From contig NZ_JH594596.1 in NCBI RefSeq assembly GCF_000243215.1, positions 1,199,483 through 1,243,106 of the forward strand: 43,624 bases of DNA. Direction: 5' to 3'. The notes under the pieces were generated by a model that did no database searches, had not been told where the DNA came from, and worked only from the letters and a program-made list of their open reading frames with translations. The position numbers and the translations under genes are program-made. Shown piece after piece: positions 31,863 through 40,797 of this stretch (positions are counted from its first letter, which is position 1; every line of letters begins with the position of its first letter). The stretch comes from Odoribacter laneus YIT 12061 (GTDB lineage: Bacteria; Bacteroidota; Bacteroidia; Bacteroidales; Marinifilaceae).

Positions 31863-32990
31863 TTATATTGCTTTCGGAAGCGAAAAGCTAAACGTTGACC
31901 CTACATTCTCTTCCGATTCAAACCACAAATGCCCTTTATTATGTAACACAAAATCCCGGCAAAGCAACAACCCTAAGCCGGATCCTTCTTCACTATTCGT
32001 ACCAAAAGTCGTAAAATGAGTCACTTCATTGAGCAACTTTGGTTGATCCTCTTTTTTAATTCCTAAACCATGGTCTGACACTGTGACAATAATCTCATTT
32101 CCTTCTTCCCGGACATTTACATGTACCTCCGAATGAGGATTACTGAACTTAATGGCGTTGGATAAAAGATTCCGTACCACACTTTTTATCATTTCGATGT
32201 CCACATTTACATAAAATTTATCTTCCGTGTCCATCTTTATTTCTATCTGTTTCACAGCAGCAACAGAAGAAATCACCTCTATCATTCCATTCGTTAACTC
32301 TGCAATATCTACGATTTGCGGGATGACAGTCAATTTTCCCAACTGACTTTTAGTCCATTTTAATAAATTATCCAACAAAGCAAATACTTCCTCTGAAGTC
32401 TTATTCGCCATTTCAAGCATGTCAAATATATCAGGACTGACATTTTCCCGAGTCACACTCATCATCAATGTATTGAGCAACATTTTCATGGAAGCCATCG
32501 GAGAACGGAGGTCGTGCGCAATGACTGAATATAATTTATCCCGCCCATCTATCGTTTTTTTCAATTCTTCCGTTTGCCGCACGATAATCCGGTTAGCAGC
32601 GACCAATGACAGTTGATGACTAATCCGAATCATCAACTCCTCTTTCTTAAAAGGTTTAGAAATAAAATCATTTCCCCCGATTTTAAATCCTTTGACTACA
32701 CTTTGTGAATCATCCAAAGCCGTCAGAAAAATGATGGGTATATCTTTGTATTTTTCATCCTCCCTCAAACGTTGGGCTACCTCAAAACCATCCATTCCCG
32801 GCATCATCACATCCAACAAAACCAAATCAGGCCTTTCCCGCGCAATACAATCCAAAGCTTCTATACCGCTCATGGCCGACAAAAGATTATACTTCTCCTT
32901 CCCCAATAAAGCTTTCATCAACAAGACATTTGAAGAAACATCATCGACAATTAAAATTTTATATTCGGAAGGATCAATCTTCATATTCAT
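31863..32990 (-). CDS. Receiver-histidine kinase hybrid
   Basis: The 375-residue cytoplasmic protein has an N-terminal receiver (about 8-125; phospho-Asp in LVLLDVMMPGMDGFE, Lys in ISKPF) followed by a short coiled coil, HisKA with SVIAHDLRSPMAS, and HATPase with NLLSNAIKFS, VSDHGLGI and GSGLGLLLC. It has no membrane or sensor domain, so input must come through its receiver. It is 44 bases after a lone receiver gene and 5 bases before manC. It is probably part of a phosphorelay controlling polysaccharide formation. Confidence 0.93.
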   Translation of the reverse strand: MNMKIDPSEYKILIVDDVSSNVLLMKALLGKEKYNLLSAMSGIEALDCIARERPDLVLLDVMMPGMDGFEVAQRLREDEKYKDIPIIFLTALDDSQSVVKGFKIGGNDFISKPFKKEELMIRISHQLSLVAANRIIVRQTEELKKTIDGRDKLYSVIAHDLRSPMASMKMLLNTLMMSVTRENVSPDIFDMLEMANKTSEEVFALLDNLLKWTKSQLGKLTVIPQIVDIAELTNGMIEVISSVAAVKQIEIKMDTEDKFYVNVDIEMIKSVVRNLLSNAIKFSNPHSEVHVNVREEGNEIIVTVSDHGLGIKKEDQPKLLNEVTHFTTFGTNSEEGSGLGLLLCRDFVLHNKGHLWFESEENVGSTFSFSLPKAI

Positions 32991-33034
32991 GCAAACCTCT
33001 ATTTGTATTCAATCCGGCAAAAATACAACTTATA

Positions 33035-33403
33035 TCATTTAAAAACATATTTTTTTATCAATGTTTTTAATAAATGTATATCTATTGGCTTTGTTATAAA
33101 TTCATTACACCCTGCTTCTAATGATTTAATCCGGTCTGATTCATAAGAATAAGCCGACACCGCAACGATAATTATATCTGCAGAAATCTCCCGGATAAGC
33201 CGGGTAGCTTCCCAACCATCCATCCCCGGCATTTTTATATCCATTAAAATCAAATCCGGCTTGCACTCTTTATATAAACGTACCGCTTCTTCTCCATTCT
33301 CAGCCCTCACTAAACAATATTCTTTTCTCAGAATTACATTCAATAAATCGAAATTACTTTCATTGTCCTCCGCCACCAGGATTACGCCCTTTGCATCTTC
33401 CAT
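33035..33403 (-). CDS. Stand-alone response-regulator receiver
   Basis: The 122-residue protein is a single receiver domain with the acidic pair AEDNES, the phosphorylation site LILMDIKMPGMDGWEA, the Ser/Thr switch in VAVSAYS and the Lys in ITKPID. It has no output domain, so it should act as a shuttle or by protein contact, most simply with the adjacent kinase. Confidence 0.92.
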   Translation of the reverse strand: MEDAKGVILVAEDNESNFDLLNVILRKEYCLVRAENGEEAVRLYKECKPDLILMDIKMPGMDGWEATRLIREISADIIIVAVSAYSYESDRIKSLEAGCNEFITKPIDIHLLKTLIKKYVFK

Positions 33404-33620
33404 AATCTATGCATTTTTTAATTTATCTCTTATTTTCAATACCTTATCGTTTCCTTCTTTTAATACGAATAAAATCTTTCTTTTATTACATAAAAATATC
33501 TTATTTTTGAAGCGGTTAAATTAAACATTTTTTTCCAAATTGATATTTTCTTTCAAGACTTTAATAGGAGTTAAACTTTAAAAAATAAAAGAAAGTCAGT
33601 ACTTATTGATATTATTTTTA

Positions 33621-33628
33621 TACCTTTG
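33621..33628 (+). promoter_or_regulatory. Candidate -7 box for the polysaccharide operon
   Basis: TACCTTTG is a perfect TAnnTTTG. No TTTG sits 19-21 bases upstream, so activation by a regulator is possible. It implies a leader of about 355 nt before the ATG at 33991. Confidence 0.45.
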
Positions 33629-33850
33629 TTAGTTTAGATTCAAAAGGTGAGGAAAGCAATATTATAATGTCTTAACAATTTTTTTCAATAAAATAAATAA
33701 GCTACTCACTTAATTGTATTAAACATAAAAAATAACGTTCGGATAATTTGTGAGAATATTAAGAAATAGTTTTCTACTATTCAAATTTACAGAAGAAGGC
33801 GTCTATTGTCATAGGTGATTGATTATAAAACGAATAGGGAAACAAGTTTC

Positions 33851-33886
33851 TATAAATAGTTTCTTTTTAAAGAAAGATCTATATTT
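33851..33886 (+). promoter_or_regulatory. Leader hairpin upstream of the polysaccharide operon
   Basis: TTTCTTT/AAAGAAA form the tip and TAAATAG/CTATATTTA the base of a long AT-rich hairpin that ends about 5 bases before the AAGGAG site of a mini-ORF. Its position suggests a role in translation or transcript stability; it lacks a T-run. Confidence 0.4.
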
Positions 33887-33903
33887 AATTGAAGGAGAAA
33901 ATT

Positions 33904-33942
33904 ATGACCAAAAAAAAGGAACATTTAAATTGGATAAGCTAA
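33904..33942 (+). CDS. Possible 12-codon leader ORF
   Basis: The frame encodes MTKKKEHLNWIS. GAAGGAGAAAATT precedes its ATG, one of very few strong ribosome-binding sites in this window. It ends 48 bases before the first receiver gene. It could be a regulatory leader peptide, but chance cannot be excluded. Confidence 0.3.
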   Translation: MTKKKEHLNWIS

Positions 33943-33990
33943 AACTACATTCATTTTCGCATAAATAATTTAACATAAATTGTATAAATA

Positions 33991-34368
33991 ATGGATACAA
34001 AACCTCAAATACTTGTTGTAGACGATAAACCTGAAATTGCTAAAGTCATAAAAATACAGATGTCTTTGGAATATGATGTAATATATTTCAGCCGGCCTAT
34101 TGAAGCTTTAAGCTGGTTGCATTCGGGGCATATTCCGCAATTAATTATTTCCGATGTCTATATGCCTGAAATGAATGGCTTTGAATTTCTACAATCGTTA
34201 AAAAATAGTTCCATGTTTACTTCAATACCTGTTATTGTACTTTCGAGTCTGGAAAACAGCGGAGAAAGGATTAAATTACTGGAAATCGGAGCAGACGACT
34301 TTATTCTGAAACCTTTTAATCCCCAGGAATTGAAAATCAGAGTTCGTAACATACTCAGAAAAAGATAA
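33991..34368 (+). CDS. Stand-alone response-regulator receiver of the polysaccharide operon
   Basis: The 125-residue single receiver has VVDDKPE, the phospho-Asp in LIISDVYMPEMNGFE, the switch Ser in VLSSLEN and Lys in ILKPFNP. It has no DNA-binding part. The next gene, an initiating transferase, starts 1 base after its stop and itself carries a receiver-like N-terminus. This strongly suggests that the receiver gates polymer initiation by contact rather than transcription (inference). Confidence 0.92.
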   Translation: MDTKPQILVVDDKPEIAKVIKIQMSLEYDVIYFSRPIEALSWLHSGHIPQLIISDVYMPEMNGFEFLQSLKNSSMFTSIPVIVLSSLENSGERIKLLEIGADDFILKPFNPQELKIRVRNILRKR

Positions 34369-34369
34369 A

Positions 34370-35506
34370 ATGGAATTTGTATATTTCGGGAAAAATCCGG
34401 TTTGGATCAATCAATTTACGGATTTGTCAGATACGGAACCGATCGTTTTGGATACGCTTTCAGCAAGCTGTAATTTTGTATCTACCCATAAATTTACAGA
34501 TAAAAATCCTTTATTTCTCTTTCTGGAATCGGAAGATACAGATAATAATATCAAAAAATTAAAAGCCCTGAAAAAGGAGATGGCTGAAAATCAGTATATT
34601 ATACTGATTAGTTCGCAAGTTTCAGCTCAATTGGTCTCCAATTACATCAGTTCGGGAGTGAGTGAAATTGTGGATGCTAACATTCCGAAAGAAACTTTAC
34701 AACAAATTCTTTCTTTATTACCCCGTCTCAAAAAAACAGAATATAAACAAGATTCCACCCAGGCTTTTCACCTACCCTTTTGGAAAAGATTATTCGATAT
34801 CCTTGCCTCGGGGAGCGCCCTGCTTATATTATCTCCTTTGCTTATCCTGACAGCTCTTGCAATACGTTTAGAGAGCAAAGGACCTATCATTTATACTTCC
34901 AAACGGGTCGGAACCAATTATAAGATTTTTGGTTTTTTAAAATTCCGCTCCATGTATGTCGATGCAGATAAACGCTTGGACGAATTCAAAAAAAACAATC
35001 AATATCAGGATACGACCTCCTTGACAAAAAAAATTTATTACCAGGATCCCGATAAATCGGAAAAGGTCGTTTTGGTAGGAGATGATTTCCGGCTCACGGA
35101 AGAAGAATACCTGGCTCGCCGGAAAAAATTGAAAGCCAATAATTTCGTGAAAATACAGAACGACCCCCGCGTTACCCGGGTAGGACGGATTATCCGGAAA
35201 TACAGTATCGATGAATTGCCTCAATTAATTAATATTTTAAAAGGGGATATGTCGGTCGTTGGCAATCGGCCCCTCCCCCTCTACGAAGCAGAACTACTCA
35301 CTTCAGACGAATACATCGAACGCTACATGGCTCCTTCCGGCCTGACAGGACTTTGGCAAGTAGAAAAAAGAGGAACAGAAGGCATACTGTCGGCAGAAGA
35401 ACGCAAACAACTGGACATCCAATACGCCCAGAAATTTTCTTTCTGGTTCGATATGAAACTTATCTTCCGCACCTTTACGGCATTTATTCAAAAAGAAAAT
35501 GTATAA
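34370..35506 (+). CDS. Initiating sugar-phosphate transferase with receiver-like N-terminus
   Basis: Residues about 140-378 form a bacterial sugar transferase (WbaP/WcaJ type) that moves a sugar phosphate onto undecaprenyl phosphate to start polysaccharide synthesis. RLFDI is followed by one membrane segment (ASGSALLILSPLLILTALAI); then come KFRSMYVDADKR, DPRVTRVGRIIRKYSIDELP and NILKGDMSVVGNRPLP. An unusually long insert (about 210-250) precedes the DPR motif. Residues 1-120 resemble a receiver fold without its phospho-Asp (YIILISSQVSAQLVSNYISS). The four-helix topology of larger transferases is absent. It is tightly linked to the receiver gene upstream. Confidence 0.9.
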   Translation: MEFVYFGKNPVWINQFTDLSDTEPIVLDTLSASCNFVSTHKFTDKNPLFLFLESEDTDNNIKKLKALKKEMAENQYIILISSQVSAQLVSNYISSGVSEIVDANIPKETLQQILSLLPRLKKTEYKQDSTQAFHLPFWKRLFDILASGSALLILSPLLILTALAIRLESKGPIIYTSKRVGTNYKIFGFLKFRSMYVDADKRLDEFKKNNQYQDTTSLTKKIYYQDPDKSEKVVLVGDDFRLTEEEYLARRKKLKANNFVKIQNDPRVTRVGRIIRKYSIDELPQLINILKGDMSVVGNRPLPLYEAELLTSDEYIERYMAPSGLTGLWQVEKRGTEGILSAEERKQLDIQYAQKFSFWFDMKLIFRTFTAFIQKENV

Positions 35507-35508
35507 TC

Positions 35509-36306
35509 ATGAAAATTAAATATATTCTACTCTGTATTATTTTACTGGGCTGCTTTCTGGAAAGCACTGCTCAGGAACGCAAAAGAAGAAAAAAAGACGA
35601 CGACAAAATCACCATTCTCCGGGATACGGTAAATTATAAGCCGGTAACTCTTACCACAGACGAATTCCGCAACTATCATTTGCCCCCCTTGGAAGCATTA
35701 TTTGAAAGTGCACGCAACAATCCCCGGTTAAAAGCTGTAGAAGCGGCTATGCAAGCCAGCCGTGCAGAATTGAGAACAACCCGCAGGGACTGGCTGCAAT
35801 ATTTTTCAGTACGTGCCGGTTATACTTACGGCATTCTAGGAACTTATACAGATACCGAAACTCAATACAATCCCTTGACAACCGTTTATTCCGGAGCAAC
35901 CCAAAGCAGCTGGTCGATCGGAGCTAATGTCAATATTCCGTTAAACAGTCTTTTTAACCAAAGTTCAAAAGTCAGAAAACAACGAGAAGTCTACATACAA
36001 TCTCAATATGAACAAGAGGCCGTTTTCAACGAAATTAAAAACGAGATCATAGAAATATACTGTAACATTCAGTATCAACTGAAATTATTGAAAATTGCAA
36101 CAGAATCTCTGACACTTTACGATGCTGATTATACCTCTTCAGAAGCAGATTTTATCAACAATAATCAGACACAAAACAGAATGCTAAGTGATCTGAAACA
36201 TAGCCATCAGCTAGCCTTGACAGAATATGAAAATATTATTAATACACTTAATATTCTATTTCTTAAATTAGAGATTATTAGTAATACAAAAATTATTACC
36301 AAATAA
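35509..36306 (+). CDS. Half-length TolC-like outer-membrane protein
   Basis: The 265-residue protein has a signal peptide (MKIKYILLCIILLGCFLESTAQ) and then a helical region starting LPPLEALFESARNNPRLKAVEAAM, typical of the TolC/OEP N-terminal repeat. A beta-hairpin-like segment and a second helix pair with Gln/Asn/Tyr-rich coiled coil follow. TolC proteins have two such repeats (about 430 residues), so this is half-size and may assemble as more subunits. It sits between the initiating transferase and the Wzz-like gene, where an outer-membrane export factor is expected. The upstream in-frame extension to 35353 overlaps the transferase and is rejected. Confidence 0.75.
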   Translation: MKIKYILLCIILLGCFLESTAQERKRRKKDDDKITILRDTVNYKPVTLTTDEFRNYHLPPLEALFESARNNPRLKAVEAAMQASRAELRTTRRDWLQYFSVRAGYTYGILGTYTDTETQYNPLTTVYSGATQSSWSIGANVNIPLNSLFNQSSKVRKQREVYIQSQYEQEAVFNEIKNEIIEIYCNIQYQLKLLKIATESLTLYDADYTSSEADFINNNQTQNRMLSDLKHSHQLALTEYENIINTLNILFLKLEIISNTKIITK

Positions 36307-36308
36307 AG

Positions 36309-38495
36309 ATGAATTACATTACTTACTTTATTAAATTCTTTTATCGTATCCGCTATTGGTTACTTTTTACGCCATTTATTGTCGCTTTACTGGTATTTTG
36401 GAAAACACAACATATGCCGGAGCAATATACGACCAATTGCTCCGTATATACCGGTATTATTACGGGAGTAAGTATTTTATCTGAAAGCGGAATAAATACA
36501 ACCAGTTATACTCAGAGCAGTATGATGGAAAATTTATTAAATATCATTACTGCAGACCAGACACTCAAACAGGTTTCTCTACGTTTATATGCCCGTATTA
36601 TGGTGTATGGCAATCCAGAAAAAGATAATACTTATGTAAAGGCCAGCAACTACCGGAGATTATATAATCACGGCAAATCGATCCATCACCTGATTGATAA
36701 AAGTTCTTCGAATGATTCCATCAATGAACAAAGAACTTATGAAAATCTGATAGCCTATGAAACCAACGATAAATCCAATTATGTATATGGTATTTACCAG
36801 TGGAATCTCCCTTATGTAAACCGGGAATCTTTACAAAAAATTCAAGTAGAACGGATTGGGAAAAGTGATATCATAGAACTTACCTACACCACAGACGATC
36901 CCGGAATTACTTACCAAACGGTTAAAATATTAGTAGATGAATTTATTAAACAATACCAAGAACTTCGCTTCGGTGAAACCAATAATGTTATCGCTTACTT
37001 CCGGGCAGAATTAAATCGGATTGGAAAAGAATTAGAAAAATCCGAAAATTCATTAACAAAATATCGTGTTGAAAATCAAGTTATCAATTACGCAGAAGAA
37101 ACGCGAAGCGTAGCGGCTTTAAATCGTGACTATGAATTACAATACTGGGAATCTTTAAATACGTACATGGTCGCAGACAGCTTAATCCATGAATTAGAAA
37201 AAAGGATGAAACTCAATACTGAAATCATCCAAAATAATAATTCCTTTATTCTGTATAACAATAAAATTAGCGAAATCAATGAAAAACTAGCGGTTGCTAG
37301 ATATTATTCACAAATAGTATTGCCCCAACAAACAATCGATTCTTTAAACCGGGAACTAGAAGCGAATAAAAAGGCCTTATCGGAATCGCTTCAGAAAATG
37401 GGGTATTTAAAACATAGCAAAGAGGGTATTGCTAATTCAAGTATCATTGAAGAATGGCTGACTCAGATTCTTGCTTTTAAAAAAGCAGAGGCAGAACTGA
37501 AGGTTTTGAGCAAACGTAAAGTTGAAATGGATAAGAAATATGTCCACTTTGCTCCTATCGGTTCGACATTAACCCGCAAAGAAAGAAATGTCAATATTAA
37601 TGAACGAAGGTATATGGCAATTTTAGATGCCTTAAATGCAGCTATTTTACGTCAGAAAAATCTGCAAATGACATCTTCTACATTGAAACCGATGAATGAT
37701 CCGTATTATCCATTAAAACCGACCATACACCCCCGGAAAAAATTAATAATCGGAGCTTATCTGGCAACTTTGTTATTTACTATTTTCTTTTTCCTGATTA
37801 TCGAAGTGTTAGATCGTACCCTACGCTATGTTTTCAAAGCCGAACAGATCACGGGGAGCCGCGTACTCGGCGTATTTACCCGTCCGCTCAACTTACGTGC
37901 CCGTAGATTCAATCAAACTTACACCGAAATGTCAGCCCGTACTTTATGTAATTATGCCATCACTTACTTTAAGCCGAACCAGAATAATATTATAAACCTC
38001 ATCAGCAATCAATCCGGAGAAGGCAAGAATTATGTTATGCAACAACTTGCAAAACAATTCACAGCCCAAGGGATGGAGGTCACTCAGTTATCCTGGCATG
38101 AGGAACATCAAGCGGATGCACAATCCTTCATACAAGTACTGGATATAGAAAAGTTAGAAGGAACTACGTCTTCCCGTCAAAAAGATAACGTATTCTTGGT
38201 AGAATATCCGTCACTAAAAGATGCTGCGTTAACCTCCAATATTTTGCAAGGGGCCAATCTGAATTTACAGATCATCGATTCCCGGCGTACATGGAAAAAT
38301 ACAGATCAGCAATTATTTGAACGTACCCGCGAAATGTGCGGGAATACGCCGTTTTTCATTGTACTCAATTATACCAATCGGGATGCAGCCGAAGAAATTA
38401 ACGGTTTAATGCCTCCTTATACCTTTTTCCGAAAGTTATTCTACCGAATTTCTCAACTAGGTTTAACGGCAAAGGAGCAACATCTGAATGTTTAA
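36309..38495 (+). CDS. Wzz/Wzc-like chain-length protein with degenerate BY-kinase domain
   Basis: The 728-residue inner-membrane protein has membrane helices at about 14-31 and 478-500 around a long periplasmic coiled-coil region (about 230-440). PMNDPYYPLKPTIHPRKK before helix 2 is the proline-rich Wzz motif. The cytoplasmic part resembles a bacterial tyrosine kinase, but its Walker A is SNQSGEGKNYV (567-576; Asn instead of Ser/Thr after Lys). There is no clear Walker A' Asp motif and no Tyr-rich tail. It should set polymer length and link to export. Kinase activity is doubtful. It overlaps the next gene by 8 bases. Confidence 0.85.
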   Translation: MNYITYFIKFFYRIRYWLLFTPFIVALLVFWKTQHMPEQYTTNCSVYTGIITGVSILSESGINTTSYTQSSMMENLLNIITADQTLKQVSLRLYARIMVYGNPEKDNTYVKASNYRRLYNHGKSIHHLIDKSSSNDSINEQRTYENLIAYETNDKSNYVYGIYQWNLPYVNRESLQKIQVERIGKSDIIELTYTTDDPGITYQTVKILVDEFIKQYQELRFGETNNVIAYFRAELNRIGKELEKSENSLTKYRVENQVINYAEETRSVAALNRDYELQYWESLNTYMVADSLIHELEKRMKLNTEIIQNNNSFILYNNKISEINEKLAVARYYSQIVLPQQTIDSLNRELEANKKALSESLQKMGYLKHSKEGIANSSIIEEWLTQILAFKKAEAELKVLSKRKVEMDKKYVHFAPIGSTLTRKERNVNINERRYMAILDALNAAILRQKNLQMTSSTLKPMNDPYYPLKPTIHPRKKLIIGAYLATLLFTIFFFLIIEVLDRTLRYVFKAEQITGSRVLGVFTRPLNLRARRFNQTYTEMSARTLCNYAITYFKPNQNNIINLISNQSGEGKNYVMQQLAKQFTAQGMEVTQLSWHEEHQADAQSFIQVLDIEKLEGTTSSRQKDNVFLVEYPSLKDAALTSNILQGANLNLQIIDSRRTWKNTDQQLFERTREMCGNTPFFIVLNYTNRDAAEEINGLMPPYTFFRKLFYRISQLGLTAKEQHLNV

Positions 38496-39912
38496 AAATG
38501 TAATTTCATATAGAGTACCTTTTGTTTTTATTGCCGGTGTATTTATCATTTATCAGCTGGTTATACGGGAAGGGATTCTCCCGGCCCTGATTTTTGCTAT
38601 TCTTCCGGTAATAGGAATAGGATGTGCCGGCATATTCCACGGACAGCTCGCTTTTTATGCCTTTTTTGTCATAAATTATTTTATCATGGGTATTAGTCGG
38701 TATTTTCCCATGAAAACGGGTATGATTATGCTAGGCCTCACATTAGGGCTTCTCCTATTGGTTTTTTTGAAAAATATATTTCATCCATACGACTGGAAAC
38801 GAAGCCGGAATTTCTTAACGGTTATCTGGTTGATTTGGTTTGTCTATTGTCTTTTGGAAATATTCAATCCCACGTCCGTAATACAAGCATGGAACATCGC
38901 CATTAATGGTTATGCCTTTTTTCCATTGCTCAGTGCTATTTTAATTCCGATACTTTTTACCCGCTATAAAGATTTGAAATGGTTATTAATTCTCTGGGCT
39001 TTTCTTTGCCTCTTAGCTGCAGCAAAAGGCTACTGGCAAAGAAACCACGGTTTTGATTCTGCTGAACTTTATTGGTTATTAGTCGAAGGAGGAGCCCGGA
39101 CACATTTCATTTATTCTGGCGTACGCTATTTTTCATTCTTTTCTGACGCAGCTAATTACGGAACATCCATGGGATTGTCGATGACTATTTTTGGAATTAT
39201 CGGTTTTTATGTACGTCCTATTTGGTTAAAATTCCTTTTCTGGGGAACAGCCGTAGCTTCCTTTTACGGACTTATGATTTCTGGTACCCGTAGTGCAGTG
39301 ATCATTCCTATCGTTGGGTTAGTTACCTATCTCATCCTATGCAGAAATATAAAATACATGTTGTTTGGAATTTGTATATTGACGGCTTCTCTTTTATTCC
39401 TTACCCAAACCAATATCGGAAATGAGAATTCGCTAATTCGCAGGATGCGCACCACTTTCGATAAAGACGACGCATCCATGCAAGTTCGGGTGATCAATAA
39501 AAAGAAAATGATCCCTTTGTTACAAGACAAGCCTTTTGGAATCGGATTAGGACTTAGCGGTGGCAGAGCTACCCGTTTCAATGTAGATACTCCTCTGGCA
39601 AAATTACCGCCAGATTCATCCCATACCGCTACTTGGATTGAAACAGGCATCGTCGGTCTGCTGCTTTATTTCACACTTTTATTACTTATATTAGCTAAAG
39701 CCAGCTATATAGCTGTATTCGTGGTCAAGGATAAAAAACTCAAAGGCATATTGATTGCTTTTATAGCCGGTATATCAGGAGTGCTGGTAGCAGCTTATGC
39801 AAACGACGTAACGACTTACCCCAATGGCATACTCATGAGTATTTTATATGCTTTCCTGTTTACCATACCTTATTATGACAAAGAACAAACAACGGATGTT
39901 ACCACAACCTGA
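38488..39912 (+). CDS. Wzy-like O-antigen polymerase/ligase family protein
   Basis: The 474-residue protein has about 11-12 hydrophobic helices and a large periplasmic loop. SGTRSAVIIPIVGLV and later PFGIGLGLSGGRATRF with SSHTATWIETGIVGLLLY match the conserved O-antigen ligase/polymerase (Wzy_C) region, where Arg and His residues act on undecaprenyl-linked sugars. It most likely polymerises the repeat units at the outer face of the inner membrane. It overlaps the neighbouring genes on both sides, which indicates translational coupling. Confidence 0.87.
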   Translation: MFKNVISYRVPFVFIAGVFIIYQLVIREGILPALIFAILPVIGIGCAGIFHGQLAFYAFFVINYFIMGISRYFPMKTGMIMLGLTLGLLLLVFLKNIFHPYDWKRSRNFLTVIWLIWFVYCLLEIFNPTSVIQAWNIAINGYAFFPLLSAILIPILFTRYKDLKWLLILWAFLCLLAAAKGYWQRNHGFDSAELYWLLVEGGARTHFIYSGVRYFSFFSDAANYGTSMGLSMTIFGIIGFYVRPIWLKFLFWGTAVASFYGLMISGTRSAVIIPIVGLVTYLILCRNIKYMLFGICILTASLLFLTQTNIGNENSLIRRMRTTFDKDDASMQVRVINKKKMIPLLQDKPFGIGLGLSGGRATRFNVDTPLAKLPPDSSHTATWIETGIVGLLLYFTLLLLILAKASYIAVFVVKDKKLKGILIAFIAGISGVLVAAYANDVTTYPNGILMSILYAFLFTIPYYDKEQTTDVTTT

Positions 39913-40795
39913 TATATCAATTATTACAGTAAATTACAACGGTTTACAGGATACTTGTGAAATGATTGTCTCTTTACAGGCACATTTACATCGGTGTACG
40001 TATGAAATCATCGTCGTCGATAATGGTTCCCGGCAAAATGAAGCGGCTTTGATCCAACAACGTTTTCCATCTATTCGAACAATCCGGAGTGAGAAAAATA
40101 GGGGATTTGCCGGAGGAAATAATTTAGGTATCTGCGAAGCCCGGGGTAAATATATCTTTCTACTCAATAACGACACTTATGTGGAAGATGACACCCTATT
40201 TTATCTATGCGAAACGCTCACTCAACATCCCGAAGCGGCTGCCGTCTCCCCTAAAATCAAATTTGCAGCTCCTCCGCAGCACATCCAATATGCCGGATTC
40301 ACCCCTATGAGCCGCTATACCTTACGCAATAAAAGTATCGGATACAACGAACCCGACAAAAAACAATACGAACGTACCATACCTACTGCCTTTCTTCATG
40401 GAGCAGCCATGATGATACGACAGGATATTGTCGAAAAGGTAGGACTTATGCCCGAAATCTATTTTCTTTACTACGAAGAGATGGATTGGTGCAATCATAT
40501 TGCTAACAAAGGTTACCAATTATACTATGAGCCGCGTTGTACTATTTATCACAAAGAAAGCAAGTCGACAGGCTCAGACAGCCCGCTAAAAACCTATTAC
40601 CTCACCCGCAACCGTTTACTATATGCATGGCGCAATCGCCAGGGTATGGCCCGGGTAATAGCCCTACTTTATCAGGTGTGTATAGCTATTCCTAAAAATT
40701 TAATTGTAAATTTGTCATCTTGTAAAACCTCACAATTAAAAGCAATTACAAAAGGTATTACAGACTTTATTTGTCTAAAAAATAAAACATTATAA
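39875..40795 (+). CDS. Family 2 glycosyltransferase (rhamnosyltransferase-like)
   Basis: The 306-residue cytoplasmic enzyme has a GT-A fold: ISIITVNYNGLQDT, IIVVDNGSRQN, NRGFAGGNNLG, the metal site LLNNDTYVEDD, FLHGAAMMIR and YEEMDWCNHI. This pattern is seen in WbbL-type rhamnosyltransferases and related enzymes that add sugars to lipid-linked repeat units. I start at MTKNKQR, overlapping the polymerase by 38 bases; MLPQPD at 39896 is an alternative. The donor sugar is unknown. Confidence 0.9.
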   Translation: MTKNKQRMLPQPDISIITVNYNGLQDTCEMIVSLQAHLHRCTYEIIVVDNGSRQNEAALIQQRFPSIRTIRSEKNRGFAGGNNLGICEARGKYIFLLNNDTYVEDDTLFYLCETLTQHPEAAAVSPKIKFAAPPQHIQYAGFTPMSRYTLRNKSIGYNEPDKKQYERTIPTAFLHGAAMMIRQDIVEKVGLMPEIYFLYYEEMDWCNHIANKGYQLYYEPRCTIYHKESKSTGSDSPLKTYYLTRNRLLYAWRNRQGMARVIALLYQVCIAIPKNLIVNLSSCKTSQLKAITKGITDFICLKNKTL

Positions 40796-40797
40796 GA

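Larger units (their letters stand above)
33404..33990. other. Long divergent regulatory region / polysaccharide operon leader
   Basis: These 587 AT-rich bases separate the two divergent regulator sets. They hold a plus-strand -7 box at 33621-33628, a hairpin at 33851-33886, a strong AAGGAG with a 12-codon ORF at 33904-33942, and little else. The predicted leader before the first operon gene is about 350 nt. Confidence 0.6.

Noticed and set aside
35353-35508. 52-residue N-terminal extension of the TolC-like protein
   Set aside because: It lies inside the transferase coding region; a signal peptide starts exactly at 35509.
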